This document shows positions 34,880 through 46,419 of a DNA stretch of 64,000 nt, piece by piece. Numbering within the stretch: position 1 is the first letter of the stretch; each line of letters starts with the position of its first letter. The notes under the pieces are model-generated. The model made no database searches. It was not told where the DNA came from and saw nothing but the letters and a program-made list of their open reading frames with translations. Origin of the DNA: Clusia tigrina (lineage: Eukaryota > Arthropoda > Insecta > Diptera > Clusiidae); contig OV050030.1 in the NCBI GenBank assembly GCA_920105625.2, positions 429,628,240-429,692,239 of the forward strand. The letters run 5' to 3'. Both the position numbers and the translations under genes were made by a program.

Positions 34880-35942
34880 AGTTAGTAGGGTGCATTGTGA
34901 CTTTCCGCCGGCACGGCATGTGCGCGTACAAGTTGACGATCCATCAGCGCCAGCTTTTGCTTGCGCGTGCAAGCCGTCCGTCCATCTTGCGCGTGCAAGC
35001 TGTCCGTCCATCTCGCGCGTGCAAGCTGTCCTTCTGTCCGTCCACCATGCGCGTGTGGGACATCCGTTCGCTCAATGCACCTCGCTCTAAAGTGTTTGCT
35101 TCGGTTAGCACTTCCGGCCCAAAGCACCCAAACGACGGTGCTGCAGTTCGGTTACCTGCATTTTGCTGATTCTGCATCGATCAAGGGCATTCTCGAATGC
35201 GATCGGTCGATGCACCGGAAAGCGAAAGTGGTGGGAACCCAAACTGTGGGAGCGTTGAGGTTTGCTGGCGCGGCACTTTAGGTCACGTAGGCTTCCGAAC
35301 CGAGGCTTCGTGACGAACTCTGAATTAGGGAAATGTCAGTTCGATTAGGAGACCCAAGAATACGGTTGTGCAAGAACACGGTTGTGCGGTTAAAGTGATA
35401 AGTTGTATTTAGTATTTTGTAAACCCATTTGCCAAATTGTAACAGTAATTAAATGTTATCAAATTATAATTGTTTGTAAAATCATTTACCAAATTGTAGT
35501 GACTACTAAAATTGTAATAAAATCGCTTCGAGAAATTGTGAACTATTTAATAAACTGAATGTGAAAACTGTAAAATCATTTACCAAATTGTAGTGACAAC
35601 TAAAATTGTAATAAAATCGCTTCGAAGAAATTGTGAACTATTTAATAAACTGAATGTGAAAACCGAAATTAAATTGTAGTTAACTATTCATTAACTGGTT
35701 TAATTATCAATCGCCGCTGTCGCTGTGACACCTTCCTTCGCCGTCAGACCGCACGCCTTAGCGTTCGCAGGACTGACGCGTCTGGCGTAGCCAGCAGCAG
35801 GAACAGGTAAGGTACTAGTTATACTTCGTCAACCGCCGCAGTTGCAGCGCTGTCTTCCTTCGCCGTCAGACCGTACGCCTTAGCGTTCGCAGGACCGACG
35901 CGTCTGGCCTAGCCAGCAGCAGGAAGAGCGAAAACATTAATT
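34880..35942 (+). repeat. Gypsy 5' LTR with three internal tandem duplications
   Basis: Inside the LTR are three 26-bp units (34961-35038, core GCGCGTGCAAGC), two 94-bp units (35475-35568 and 35569-35662), and two ~73-bp blocks 122 bp apart (35732 and 35854, core CTTCGCCGTCAGACCG). It differs from the 3' LTR by about eight substitutions and a 7-nt indel (missing here after 35190), as counted by eye. Confidence 0.9.
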
Positions 35943-35960
35943 GGCGCCCGAGCAGGGACC
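35942..35960 (+). promoter_or_regulatory. Gypsy primer-binding site
   Basis: TGGCGCCCGAGCAGGGACC directly at the LTR edge, overlapping it by one T. It resembles the retroviral tRNA-Lys-type site; the priming tRNA is inferred. Confidence 0.75.
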
Positions 35961-36556
35961 GCGAAAAAGTCGTGGTCTCAAGTAACCAACCCTTGGAGAG
36001 GTTTTAGTGCGGCCAAATAAAAGCGGTGCACGGACTACCTTGACCGGTAGTGCCATCAAAAAACCATCAGACCAGGGTCAACAAAATAGTAAGGTAATCT
36101 AGTCGTAGCATTCGGTTCCTGGTACATCAGTACACCAAACCGAATAGACTCCCAGGTTTGCCTTTGAGGTAAGCGATCGGAAATCTGCGACTCTAACGGG
36201 ACCCTCCAGGTTAGTAGATCCTACCGTAACGAAAATCTGAAATCTGCGTATCCTACGGGACCCTCCAGGTCGGTAAGACTGCTTATAACTAAATTAAAAG
36301 ATAAGAATACGCCGTCGGAAAAGTCGACGAGCAGCCTAAACTACCATTGGCTAGGTAGCTCTCGCTAAAATCTTCACAATAAATCGGAGCAGTCCTACGC
36401 CGTACAGCAGCAGCTACAACAATCCAATGAAGACATCAGCTCCAGTACTAGTCCTGTAAGATATTAGTAATATATTTATAACTTTACGTTTTATCAATTT
36501 ATATTTTTCTTGTAATAATCGCACAACCCGTGAATATAAAATCCAACTTAGAAAAA

Positions 36557-37967
36557 ATGCATAGTGGGGATGGACAGTTTGTTGAGGCAGGAGCACCAGA
36601 GTTTGGGGGTACTTCCCAGGGGGTCTCCCTCTATCAGGCACTGTTGAACACCGCCCTTACTGCCGCGGCCAAGGATGGTGAGCGTCGCTTCAACGAGAGC
36701 TTGAAGCTCATCGAGGAACTCCGCTTGGAGATACATTCCTTGAAGCAGACTGCCCCCATTATTGAGCCGTACAGAGACGTGGTGTTCAACACCGACTCGG
36801 GGTCTGACGAATTGTTCGTCCTAATACAGGCTCTGAGGGAGTTCGGGGGTAGCCGGGCGCATTACGCCTCCTGGCGGCGGGCTGCTCAAAGCGCGTATGA
36901 CCCGTTTGACCGCTTGGAAGGTTCCACCAAGCATTACCAGGCGGTGCATTTAATTCGTGGAAAAATAGTGGGGGAGGCAGACACACTCTTGACCTCCTTT
37001 AACACGCCTAGCAACTTCAGGGCCATTATGGCTAGACTAGATTCACGTACGCAGACAAACGATCATCCTACTCGATTCAGCACGAGTTGTTGGCGCTGCG
37101 ACAGAGGCGTCTGACGGTCTCGCAATATTATGATGAGATTCAGAAACGACTTACGTTGCTCACGAATCAGAACGAGATGAACAACGCCAACGACAGCGCT
37201 AAGAAGGAGGTGCTGAATGAGGAATATAGGAATCTCGCTCGGAGCGTGTTTGTAACCGGACTGAACCAGCCCACAAGCTCTGCAGTGCTTTTTGCCGGGC
37301 CCACCGATATGTCCGCCGCCCTGGCCTTAGTATTAGAATTAGACGAGAACCAAGCTCGCGCACAGACTGACAGAATTGCACAGTGGTCAAACCCAAGGCA
37401 ACAGGAGGGGTCGTTTCGTTCACCATACAATGATACGCAACCAATCCGGGAACCGCGATCACCACGAGATGGTCGTCAATGGACGAGCCAGGGGCAAGCG
37501 TTACCCGGATATGGAGCGCCATTGGGAATAGAGGGGCCTTCCACTCTCGAGCAGTATACCCAACACCCCAGGGTACGCAGCAGAGACCACCTTTCGGTAG
37601 ACCCGCCTTCGGCGGTCAGCCGAATAACCCCAGGAGGTCATTCGAACCCTTCCATCCATCCAATTCATTCGGTCAGCACCAGCAAGAAGGGCACTCGGCG
37701 TCAAATAACGCGTTCAGGACATTCAAAAGACCCCTGAATAGCCCTGGTGCAACGCAGACAAATAAATACCAAAGGGTGAATCACGTGATGGTTCCAGAGG
37801 AGGAGGACAGAGAGATGACGGTAAGGCAGGGTGTCTCGCGTCGTCGCACTAGGCGAAAGGGGCCTCATCCACCACAAGCCAGAATAGACGACTCTGGATT
37901 AGGGGAAGTTATCGACGAAGTTAATTTTTTAGGCTTGGGCGATCCTCCCTACCATACCTCTCAATGA
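36557..37967 (+). pseudogene. Gypsy Gag, frameshifted
   Basis: The ATG at 36557 opens MHSGDGQFVEAGAPEFGG, with a coiled segment ERRFNESLKLIEELRLEIHS and capsid-like SRAHYASWRRAAQSAYDPFD. The frame shifts near 37085 (continuing LRQRRLTVSQYYDEIQ) and again between about 37480 and 37560 into a Gln/Pro/Arg-rich tail ending at a TGA at 37965-37967. There is no CCHC knuckle but an Arg-rich tail (GVSRRRTRRKG), as usual for errantiviruses. The stop overlaps the next frame, suggesting -1 frameshift expression of Pol in intact relatives. Confidence 0.8.
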
Positions 37968-39395
37968 CATTGTACGACCGCCCCCTTAAGTTCTTGATTG
38001 ACACCGGGTCTGCCAAGAATTATATCAAGGACCTTGATTTTCTTCAGGGGGTGAAGCCGGTAAACCGCCCAATCAGGGTAAAGTCTGCAGGAGGGGTCAG
38101 TTTAGTCAGATCAAAGTTTGAGATGGAGGTGCTACATGAAAAATCCACATTTTTTGTTCTTCCCGGCCTTGTCACATTCGATGCTATCCTAGGTTTCGAT
38201 TTCCTTACGGAAATTGAAGCTACCCTAGATCTCAATAAGGGACTCTTCCTCCACCGTAAGGGCATCGAAGTCATTAAGGAGTTCCCATGCCAGGAAATAA
38301 ATACCGTGCATAAGGACGCCTTAGGGACTCCGACAGAAAGGCACGATCGGGAACAGCTTTTAACCGAGTTAGACAGGGTGTTCGCCGACCCGGAGGAGGG
38401 CCTCCCTTTTAACACAAGAGTTGTAGCAACCATCGAAACCGAAGGTAGGCAGCCAGTGTACGCCAAGTCTTACCCATATCCCATCGCAGCTACCGACTTC
38501 GTGAACAACGAAATCGAGACCATGCTCATGGAGGGAATTATTCGGAAGTCTTACTCGCCGTACAATAATCCACTGTGGGTGGTCCCTAAAAAGGGCGTAG
38601 ACGAGCAAGGCGTCCGAAAACTACGGTTCGTCCTTGATTTCAAGAGACTCAATGACGTCACCAAAAGCGACAAGTATCCCATACCTGACCCATCTGTAAT
38701 TTTGTCCAACCTAGGTAAATCCGAGTACTTTTCCACGGTAGACCTGAAGAACGGATTTTACCAGATTGCGCTCGCAGAGGAAGATAGGGAAAAAACAGCA
38801 TTCTCCGTCAACAACGGCAAGTACGAGTACTGCCGCCTGCCCATGGGATTGAAGAATGCGCCCAGCGTCTTCCAGCGAGCGATTGACGATGTTCTGCGCG
38901 ACGAAATCGGCAAATGTTGTTACGTCTACATGGATGACGTTTTGATATTTTCTGCCAACAAGGATAGTCACTTCAAAGATGTTCGCCTCGTCTTAGGTAA
39001 GCTATACGAAGCGAATATGAGGGCATCTCGGGAGAAATCGAAATTCTTCATGACCGAGGTGGAATTCTTGGGTTTTGTAGTGTCGAAGGAAGGTATAAAG
39101 ACCTGCCCACAAAAGGTGAGCGACATCGTGCAATTTGAGGTACCCAAGAGCCTAAGGAGCCTCAGATCTTTCCTGGGCCTTGCCGGATATTATCGACGCT
39201 TTATCAGGGATTACGCGAGTATCACCAAGCCTCTGACACGATATCTATGAGGGGAGAATGGGCATGTAAGCGCCTCCCGCTCCAAAAACACTCCCGTGGA
39301 ACTCGACGGAGAAGCGATCGAAGCGTTCAACAGGATAAAAGCGATACTGGCTTCCGAAGACGTCCTACTTCTGTACCCCGACTTTAGTAAACCTT
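37964..39395 (+). pseudogene. Gypsy Pol: protease and reverse transcriptase
   Basis: The frame overlaps the gag stop. Protease has FLIDTGSAKNYI near 37990-38030. RT has NNPLWVVPKKG, LRFVLDFKRLN, STVDLKNGFYQIAL, RLPMGLKNAPSVFQRAI, and the catalytic YVYMDDVLIF at about 38919-38949, followed by thumb motif LRSFLGLAGYYRRFIRDYA. A TGA at 39248-39250 ends the frame right after KPLTRYL, and the connection to RNase H continues in the same direction past it (about 39251-39390). RT is otherwise full length. It would copy genomic RNA to DNA in cytoplasmic particles. Confidence 0.85.
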
Positions 39396-40946
39396 TTGAC
39401 CATGATATCCCGAACGCTGAATTCCGCTGAGGAAAACTATGCAACGAACGAGAGGGAAATGCTGGCAATAGTTTGGGCTTTGCAGAAACTCCGCAATTAC
39501 CTCTATGGTGTGAGAAGCTTGAACATCTATACCGACCACCAGCCACTAACGTTTGCGATGTCGGATAAAAACGTCAACTCCAAAATGAAAAGATGGAGGG
39601 CGTTCATTGAGGAGTATGCGCCGAAGTTTCATTATAAACCCGGTAGGCTTAATGTGGTAGCAGATGCCTTGTCTCGCCAGTACATGCACGCCCTGATAAG
39701 CGAAGGTATGGAGGACAACGTGGACGAGTCATGCGACTCTAGCTTCATACCAGAAGTGGTTAATCCGGTAAACTGCTTCAAGAACCAGATTGTGATCATG
39801 GAGGGAGCAAAAACCGGAAGAGTGCAGTCAATCCTGTTCCGGAAACAATCAAGGCACAAGCTTACCATAACATCAATGGAGGATCTCCCGAAGCTGATGA
39901 CCGAAGCCGTCCACGTCGGGGTGGCGAACGGGATCTTCTGCAATGAAAGGATTATAGAACGTCTCCGCGATATCCTGCCAGACATGTTCCCTATGGTAAA
40001 ATTCCGGTACTGCAAAAACGAAGTTAAGAATATAGTTGACCCTAGTGAGCAAGTTGAAGCCCTAACAAAGGAGCACAACCGCACACACCGTTCAGTTCAA
40101 GAAAACACCTTGCAGATCCTCAGAATCGGTTACTTCCCAAGCATTCGGCGACGTTTAAAGGAGATGGTGACGAACTGTAGGGTGTGCTTAGAAGCGAAAT
40201 ACAACCGCCGACCCAGGAAAGCAAAAATTGGACTTACACCTATACCCACCTATCCGGGAGAAATACTCCACATCGATATCTATTCGACAGCAGGGAGTCG
40301 TTTCCTAACATGCATGGATAAGTTCTCGAAATTTGCCTCCGTTAAGCAGATTAGATCTCGAGCCATAGTCGATCTCAAAGGGCCCTTGCTAGAAACTTTG
40401 AATCTCTTTGAAGGTACCCGCACGGTCGTATGCGACAACGAAAAGTCTCTGAACTCCCTGACCATCAAATCATTACTGCAGGATCAATTCGGAGCGAAAA
40501 TCCATGCGGTTCCTCCCCTGCACAGTACCTCGAATGGGCAAGTGGAGCGCTTCCACAGTACGTTGACGGAGATTGCAAGATGTCTGAAGCTGGCGGATCA
40601 CTCATCCGATACGGTGGAGCTAGTGCTTCTTGCCGTATCTAGATACAACCGAACGATTCATTCGGTCACAGGCCAGAAGCCAGTGGACATACTTCGATCC
40701 ATTCCGGATGAGCTAAGGGACGCGGTGATTGATAGGTTGAAGACCGCACAGGAATCTGAATTGAGAAACCTCAACAGGGGAAATCGAACGCGGTTATTCC
40801 AACCAGGGGACAAGGTTTTCATAAAATCGAATAGGAGGCTAGGTAACAAACTTACGAAGATTTATTCGCAGGCCACAATCGAAAGGGACCTCGGATCTAA
40901 GGTCATAATTAAGGGAAGGGTAGTTCATAAGGACAATCTGCGTTAG
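39396..40946 (+). pseudogene. Gypsy Pol: RNase H remnant and integrase
   Basis: A deletion near 39395 removed the start of RNase H. The rest reads SAEENYATNEREMLAIVWAL and LNIYTDHQPLTFA. Integrase follows with its zinc region (EHNRTHRS, then CRVC) at about 40070-40185. The catalytic triad is Asp at 40275 (LHIDIY), Asp at 40434 (VVCDNE) and Glu at 40545 (QVERFH), a D-D-36-E spacing. The frame runs to 40946 (DNLR). The catalytic residues are all present, but RNase H is incomplete, so the copy is non-functional for reverse transcription. Confidence 0.85.
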
Positions 40947-41038
40947 GCAGGCTGCACGAATGAGACAAGAATCTAGTTTAACTACCCCATAATTAATTTA
41001 TAGCCATCCTCGCCACTTACATCCACATCGTTGCAGGT

Positions 41039-42443
41039 TACTATTGGGTCTGCATGACATGCGATGCAGCATCCATGATTACAACCATTCCTATTACGTA
41101 CCTGTCACTGGACCACGGACACCTTGTTTACGGACCACGGGTATTTGCGTCATGCCACCAACTTGTCGGAGTATTGGGTAACGGTTGAACAGTCGGAAAA
41201 TATCCTTCAATACTTCCCGGAATCCCACATGAGGAAACTAATTGAAGCTGACATGGAGCAGATCAGCCGCTTACTGCAGCTGATTCAAGTTCATCATAGG
41301 CATGCCCGCGGCATTGACATTTTGGGTTCGGCTTTGAAATTCATTGCCGGCACTCCCGACGCCGATGACTTCCAAGCTCTTACGCGCACTCAGGACCGGT
41401 TAATCGCATCACACGGGCAGCAAATACACGTCAATACTGTAATGCAGGAACAAATTCGACACCTAAGCCACACCGTGAACGAGCTCATGAGAGCCACCAA
41501 ACGGGATAGGCTTGACTCAGCCAGCCTATTCTCTTTGGTGACCAGCCGAAATAGGGTGATCATGATGGAATTAAACAACCTCCTGAATTCCATCGCGATG
41601 GCTAGGTTAAACGTCGTAAATCCCACGTTATTGGACGCCCGTGAAGTGGAAGAGCTAGTGAGGGAGGAGCATTCGGGAAATGTGACGGAAATGAGTATTA
41701 TAGCCGTCTCAAATATTTCACTGTACCAGAGTGAAACGGAGCTGTACTTCCTGGTCAAGTACTCAATTGTGGATCCAGTCTGCGAGCGCACGTTAGTCTT
41801 TCCTGTCGTTAGGGAAAATAAATTTGTCCTGTCCTTGGGCTCGTCCGTTTTAGCCAACTGTGACAGAACTTTCCTACCCACTTTAACCTGCAAACCATCC
41901 GACAAGACGATGTGGTTTTGCGAGCGCAACCCATCCGACACCTGCGTTAGTCGCTTAGCGAACAACTTTTCTTCATCCTTCAATTCGGTTCCAGCCCACG
42001 ACACGCCAGCTCTTCAGACTATCGACGACGGAGTCATACTTTTAAGGAGCCAACCTACCATAATCGCGGTATCAAAGAGGGCGCCCGTAAAGGTGAATGG
42101 CACTGTGCTAATAACATTCGATTCTGAAGTTCTTATTAACGGCACCTCTTACATAAACCCCAAAAGGACACCTTTACTGAGGGCGGGTATTCCTTCTTTC
42201 CATACAGTGAACCTTAATGATTTCACGTCGGTGTTATCCCTCCCTTATTTGCACGAGCTCAATGAGGTTAATCTCGACCAAATAAACACGGTACGCAACG
42301 AGGTCGTGGCTATGTCACTGCAGAACCTGATCATAGCAGGGGCTATAACCGTGGCCTTGCTGGCACTAGTCATAATCCTTTGGGCCTGCAAATCTAGAAG
42401 GAGGAACAAGGAGGCTCGGAATAAGAGTGCTCCAATTCATTAG
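41039..42443 (+). pseudogene. Gypsy envelope-like protein
   Basis: A 3' splice-like CATCGTTGCAG ends at 41037, consistent with the spliced envelope RNA of errantiviruses. The N-terminal part (about 41039-41120) is in a different frame from the main frame at 41124-42443, so a frameshift lies near 41120. The main frame begins near DHGYLRHATNLSEY, carries an Arg-terminated cleavage-like site then GIDILGSALKF (fusion-peptide-like, about 41318-41350), has several Cys residues and Asn glycosylation sites, and ends in a membrane anchor IIAGAITVALLALVIILWAC (about 42333-42392) with a basic tail. Relatives use this protein for cell entry; this copy lacks an intact start. Confidence 0.8.
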
Positions 42444-42504
42444 GAATTGGCGCTCCAATAGATCTACCGGCCCGCCTACACCGCCAGCCGAGGACGGCTG
42501 CGTT

Positions 42505-42516
42505 TAAAAGGGGAGG
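42505..42516 (+). promoter_or_regulatory. Gypsy polypurine tract
   Basis: AAAAGGGGAGG lies directly upstream of the 3' LTR, the usual plus-strand primer site. Confidence 0.75.
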
Positions 42517-43586
42517 AGTTAGTAGGGTGCATTGTGACTTTCCGCCGGCACGGCATGTGCGTGTACAAGTTGACGATCCATCAGCGCCAGCTTTTGCTTG
42601 CGCGTGCAAGCCGTCCGTCCATCTTGCGCGTGCAAGCTGTCCGTCCATCTCGCGCGTGCAAGCTGTCCGTCTGTCTGTCCACCATGCGCGTGTGGGACAT
42701 CCGTTCGCTCAATGCACCTCGCTCTAAAGTGTTTGCTTCGGTTAGCACTTCCGGCCCAAAGCACCCAAACGACGGTGCTGTAGTTCGGTTACCTGCATTT
42801 TGCTGATTCTGCATCGATCAAGGGCATTCTGGCAAATCGAATGCGATCGGTCGATGCACCGGAAAGCGAAAGTGGTGGGAACCCAAACTGTGGGAGCGTT
42901 GAGGTTTGCTGGCGCGGCACTTTAGGTCACGTAGGCTTCCGAACCGAGGCTTCGTGACGAACTCTGAATTAGGGAAATGTCAGTTCGATTAGGAGACCCA
43001 AGAATACGGTTGTGCAAGAACACGGTTGTGCGGTTAAAGTGATAAGTTGTATTTAGTATTTTGTAAACCCATTTGCCAAATTGTAACAGTAAATAAATGT
43101 TATCAAATTATAATTGTTTGTAAAATCATTTACCAAATTGTAGTGACTACTAAAATTGTAATAAAATCGCTTCGAGAAATTGTGAACTATTTAATAAACT
43201 GAATGTGAAAACTGTAAAATCATTTACCAAATTGTAGTGACAACTAAAATTGTAATAAAATCGCTTCGAAGAAATTGTGAACTATTTAATAAACTGAATG
43301 TGAAAACCGAAATTAAATTGTAGTTAACTATTCATTAACTGGTTTAATTATCAATCGCCGCTGTCGCTGTGACACCTTCCTTCGCCGTCAGACCGCACGC
43401 CTTAGCGTTCGCAGGACTGACGCGTCTGGCGTAGCCAGCAGCAGGAACAGGTAAGGTACTAGTTATACTTCGTCAACCGCCGCAGTTGCAGCGCTGTCTT
43501 CCTTCGCCGTGAGACCGCACGCCTTAGCGTTCGCAGGACCGACGCGTCTGGTCTAGCCAGCAGCAGGAAGAGCGAAAACATTAATT
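42517..43586 (+). repeat. Gypsy 3' LTR
   Basis: 1070 bp, same internal duplications as the 5' LTR at offset 7637, plus 7 nt (TGGCAAA type) near 42831. Confidence 0.9.
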
Positions 43587-44298
43587 TACATACTTATGCG
43601 CCAACACCCAATTGATACACAACAGAGAGTCTGAAGTATGTTCATGTGAAGTTAAACTGTTTGCCAATGATACTCAACGGGATTGCATCCACCATGAAGT
43701 TCAAGACAATTCAACTTGGATTCAAATAGATCATAAGAACGAGTGGATCTACGCCTTGAAGTTTGCCACTCGCTTGAGTGCAGTATGTGATGGTGAAACC
43801 TTGCAATTAACATTAGAAGGATCGGGAATGCTGAAGCTACAACCATCTTGTGTTCTGAAAAACAGTTTTATCACAATTCACGGCTATAAAACTCTCTCAA
43901 GCTCAGTACAAACCTCATATGTCAGCTTGGCCAATGCTACTGACATTCTCAAAATGGATCAAGGCCAGCACCGATCACACTACACGAATAATATTGAACA
44001 CTACAACATGCAATTATCCAATCTCAGCACCATTCAAGGTCAATTATCAGAAAGAGTTTAGGAGTTACCGTCCAAAGTCCAAACAATGGGTGTTCACCTT
44101 TCTGCAGTCGGGTATTTAGCGCTTACCCTATCGGTTGGTGTAATTTTGTATTCAATCTGGAAGATCCAATCAAAAAAGCATAAATGTGATGTCACTCTAC
44201 CCCAGCCATTACCGCGGAATAGGATGCAAGAACCAGAAGACGAAACAAAATTTGATACAACTTTTTAAGGTTGTTGACGCAGTCAACGTGCGGGAGAA

Positions 44299-44810
44299 TG
44301 TACGAATTCATATAAATATCAATCGCACAACCTTCAACTGTATATTTGTATGTATCCGTACGTTTGTACCCACAACAACAACAAGGAATATGCAGTCTGC
44401 GCGTGCAGTAGCATTGTGGCTCAAATGACACTTGCACAAGAATTAGGTGCATTCCCAAAAATGCAACATAATATAATTTGGGTGGCATTGAAACATATGT
44501 TCATTGAACTTGCACATGCTGCTATGCGCTGCTGTTATATTCTGCTGATATTTTTTTTTAGTACATATTAATTATTATTGATGATGTTAGCAATAAGTTA
44601 TTATTTAAGACGATGAATTTCAATAAACAAATCACTCTTTGATTCTTTAGCAACAAGAAAACTGAGTCTTTTTATTTTCAGCGACGGATTGTTCAGGTTC
44701 AAGTGCTTGAACAATCAAATTATTATTCCTAGTCTCATATTGGTTCAAGTGCCTGTATGAGACGTCAATAAGGAATACTATCACTACAGTCAAACGAGAC
44801 TGTATTTACA
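44299..44810 (+). repeat. BEL 3' LTR
   Basis: 512 bp, preceded by a short purine tract GCGGGAGAA at 44290-44298 and followed by the target duplication TACGC at 44811-44815. Confidence 0.93.
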
Positions 44811-45187
44811 TACGCCATCAGATCAGTACAACTTAATCAATGTCATTTTAGTGACTTTTATATCTCTTTTTATTTTGACGGTATGAACTTCCTAGCAAGG
44901 GTTCCCAATTTAAGAACGAACCGACTTCTTATCAAAGATACATAAAGGGCTTTTGGCGTCATAGCATAGCATCTATCAAATATTCAGTTTTTCTCCTTAT
45001 GAAGCCAATAACAAATGATTTCGAAGAAATATATACGCAATATGATTACAGTATGTGAGCTTAGAATCAAAAATAATGGCAATATTTTTCATTTCAAAAA
45101 TCAGTCTAAAGCACAATCATTCAAAATATAAACAAACATAATCCTGTTTGTTTTCTTAGAATAAGAAACAACACAGCATACCTTTGT

Positions 45188-45372
45188 GCTGAAACGCCAA
45201 CAGAAACAGAATCCGGTATATTTGCAACAGAAACTACGAACAATTTACCGACAGAAAATGAGCGTTTGGCGATAGAACAGAAAAAACTTATCGTGAACGC
45301 TCATTTACTGTTGTTAAATTTTGTAGTTTCTGTTGCAAATGTACTGGATTCTGTTTCTGTTGCCGTTTCTGC
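45188..45372. repeat. Long imperfect inverted repeat (~78-bp arms)
   Basis: The arm at 45188-45266 pairs with 45296-45372 at roughly 88% by eye, with a ~29-nt spacer whose ends (CGATA/TATCG) extend the stem. Motif ACAGAAAC recurs in each arm. Transcribed from either strand it would fold into a long hairpin. It could be a palindromic miniature transposon or a hairpin RNA precursor. No protein call. Confidence 0.8.
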
Positions 45373-46419
45373 TGTACACCACTCATTCAGTCCTCTTTTC
45401 TGCGCTTTCCCTCAACTCTCACTTAATAGTCTACTTTTTAACTTCTATACACCCATATGTACCCAAGAATGTAAGTGTGAGAGTGTTACACATCACGGTC
45501 ATATTTGTCGAATGCATTTTCGAGTAAACATGGTAACATATTGGCATTTTTTTCAAGGATAGGATGGCAGTCCTTTCCACGAACCGCTTTTAAAAGTGTT
45601 CGATTCCAATACCGGCGTTGAAGCCTTTTAGGCGTCAAGGAGTGTGGACAGGAGGAAATTTGGACAACCACTCCAAAAAGATATTTTAATGGGAGACTGT
45701 CAGCAGCAAACGAAATCAAGGATCCACAACATCCTCTGCGCTAACTGCCGCCCATTATGATATACAGTTAACGGAGCACGGCCAAGCAACGCCGAGGCAC
45801 CTAGCTACCTACCTTCCCCGATTGCGTGTTGTGTGGACAGCCGTGTGGATGTTCGTGCGAGAGTGACAAGTGCCGTGCGAGGAGTCATGTGAAGTGTACA
45901 CAAAGCGAAAGCCTCAAAGCAACAGCAATATCCGGACCAGTGTGCTTTGGTGAGTGTCGTTGATGTGTGAAGTGGCCGGCCGCTCCTGCCGCACAATGGC
46001 CCCGACTCGATGAGGCTGTCCATCAGGTCGTCAATTGCAGCAGCTGCTTTGTTATTTGTTATTTTTTTTATTTTGGCCAACATTTCATTTACACAGCGTT
46101 TTAGAAAATGGATGTGGATTAAGTTAAATTTTCCATATTTCAGAACGATAGATAAGTGGCAATTTTTTGAACACATTTATTTAATTTAACATGTTGAAGG
46201 AATAGAAAATATGCATTTACTTCTATGCCGAAAAAATATCCACATGAACCATCGATATCAAATTTCTCAGAAGCAATTGCAACGTTAAAACCACATGAAT
46301 ACAAATGATTGCAGTAACACCTTCTGTATTATAGTTCTAGTGGGTGTTTATGCATTATTACAGGAATAATAAAAGCTATATATCGGTCCACTGTTACAAC
46401 AATTGAAGGAGTCCACTAC
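45373..46419. other. No gene recognised
   Basis: A GTGAGT donor at 45952 preceded by a GC-richer stretch could end a plus-strand 5' UTR exon, but nothing else supports it. An Ala-rich open frame at 45805-46176 (-) has no domain. Confidence 0.3.

Larger units (their letters stand above)
34880..43586 (+). mobile_element. Errantivirus-like Ty3/gypsy retrotransposon, nested in BEL env
   Basis: An 8707-bp element with LTRs of 1063 bp (34880-35942) and 1070 bp (42517-43586), flanked by TACA at 34876-34879 and 43587-43590. LTRs start AGTTAG and end TTAATT, as in insect errantiviruses, where a 4-bp target duplication is usual. Order is LTR, primer-binding site, Gag without zinc knuckle, Pol, Env, purine tract, LTR. 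Frameshifts, a stop and a deletion in gag-pol make the copy defective. Confidence 0.93.
33770..44268 (+). pseudogene. BEL envelope-like gene (baculovirus F type), interrupted
   Basis: The envelope follows pol in the same frame. It shows a hydrophobic signal-like segment (TVLLGLLIIPIVMGG, about 33800-33845), a furin-type site RSKR at 34127-34138, and directly after it a Gly/Ala/Ile-rich fusion-peptide-like segment as in baculovirus F proteins. Stops occur at 34547 and 34667. At 34879 the gene is cut by the nested gypsy element and resumes at 43591. The distal part has Cys residues, a further stop at 44059, and a C-terminal membrane anchor (VGYLALTLSVGVILYSI, about 44107-44157) with a short basic tail. 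Such proteins drive membrane fusion; this copy is broken in several places. The family call rests on architecture. Confidence 0.8.
29003..44810 (+). mobile_element. BEL/Pao LTR retrotransposon with envelope gene, interrupted
   Basis: Two 512-bp LTRs (29003-29514 and 44299-44810) start TGTACGAATTC and end TATTTACA. They are flanked by the 5-bp direct repeat TACGC (28998-29002 and 44811-44815). The internal region has Gag with zinc knuckles, protease, reverse transcriptase with YVDD, integrase core and an envelope gene, in BEL/Pao order. An 8.7-kb gypsy element sits inside the envelope gene; without it the element is about 7.1 kb. Stops in gag and env and a deletion in pol make it non-autonomous. 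Confidence 0.93.

Noticed and set aside
34882..35281. Arg/Cys/Ala-rich frames on both strands inside the gypsy LTR, repeated at 42519-42814
   Set aside because: They arise from the 26-bp GCGCGTGCAAGC repeats in the LTR and are not genes.
45840..45957. Plus-strand 5' UTR exon ending in GTGAGT
   Set aside because: A single donor-like motif with no coding sequence, promoter or partner exon.
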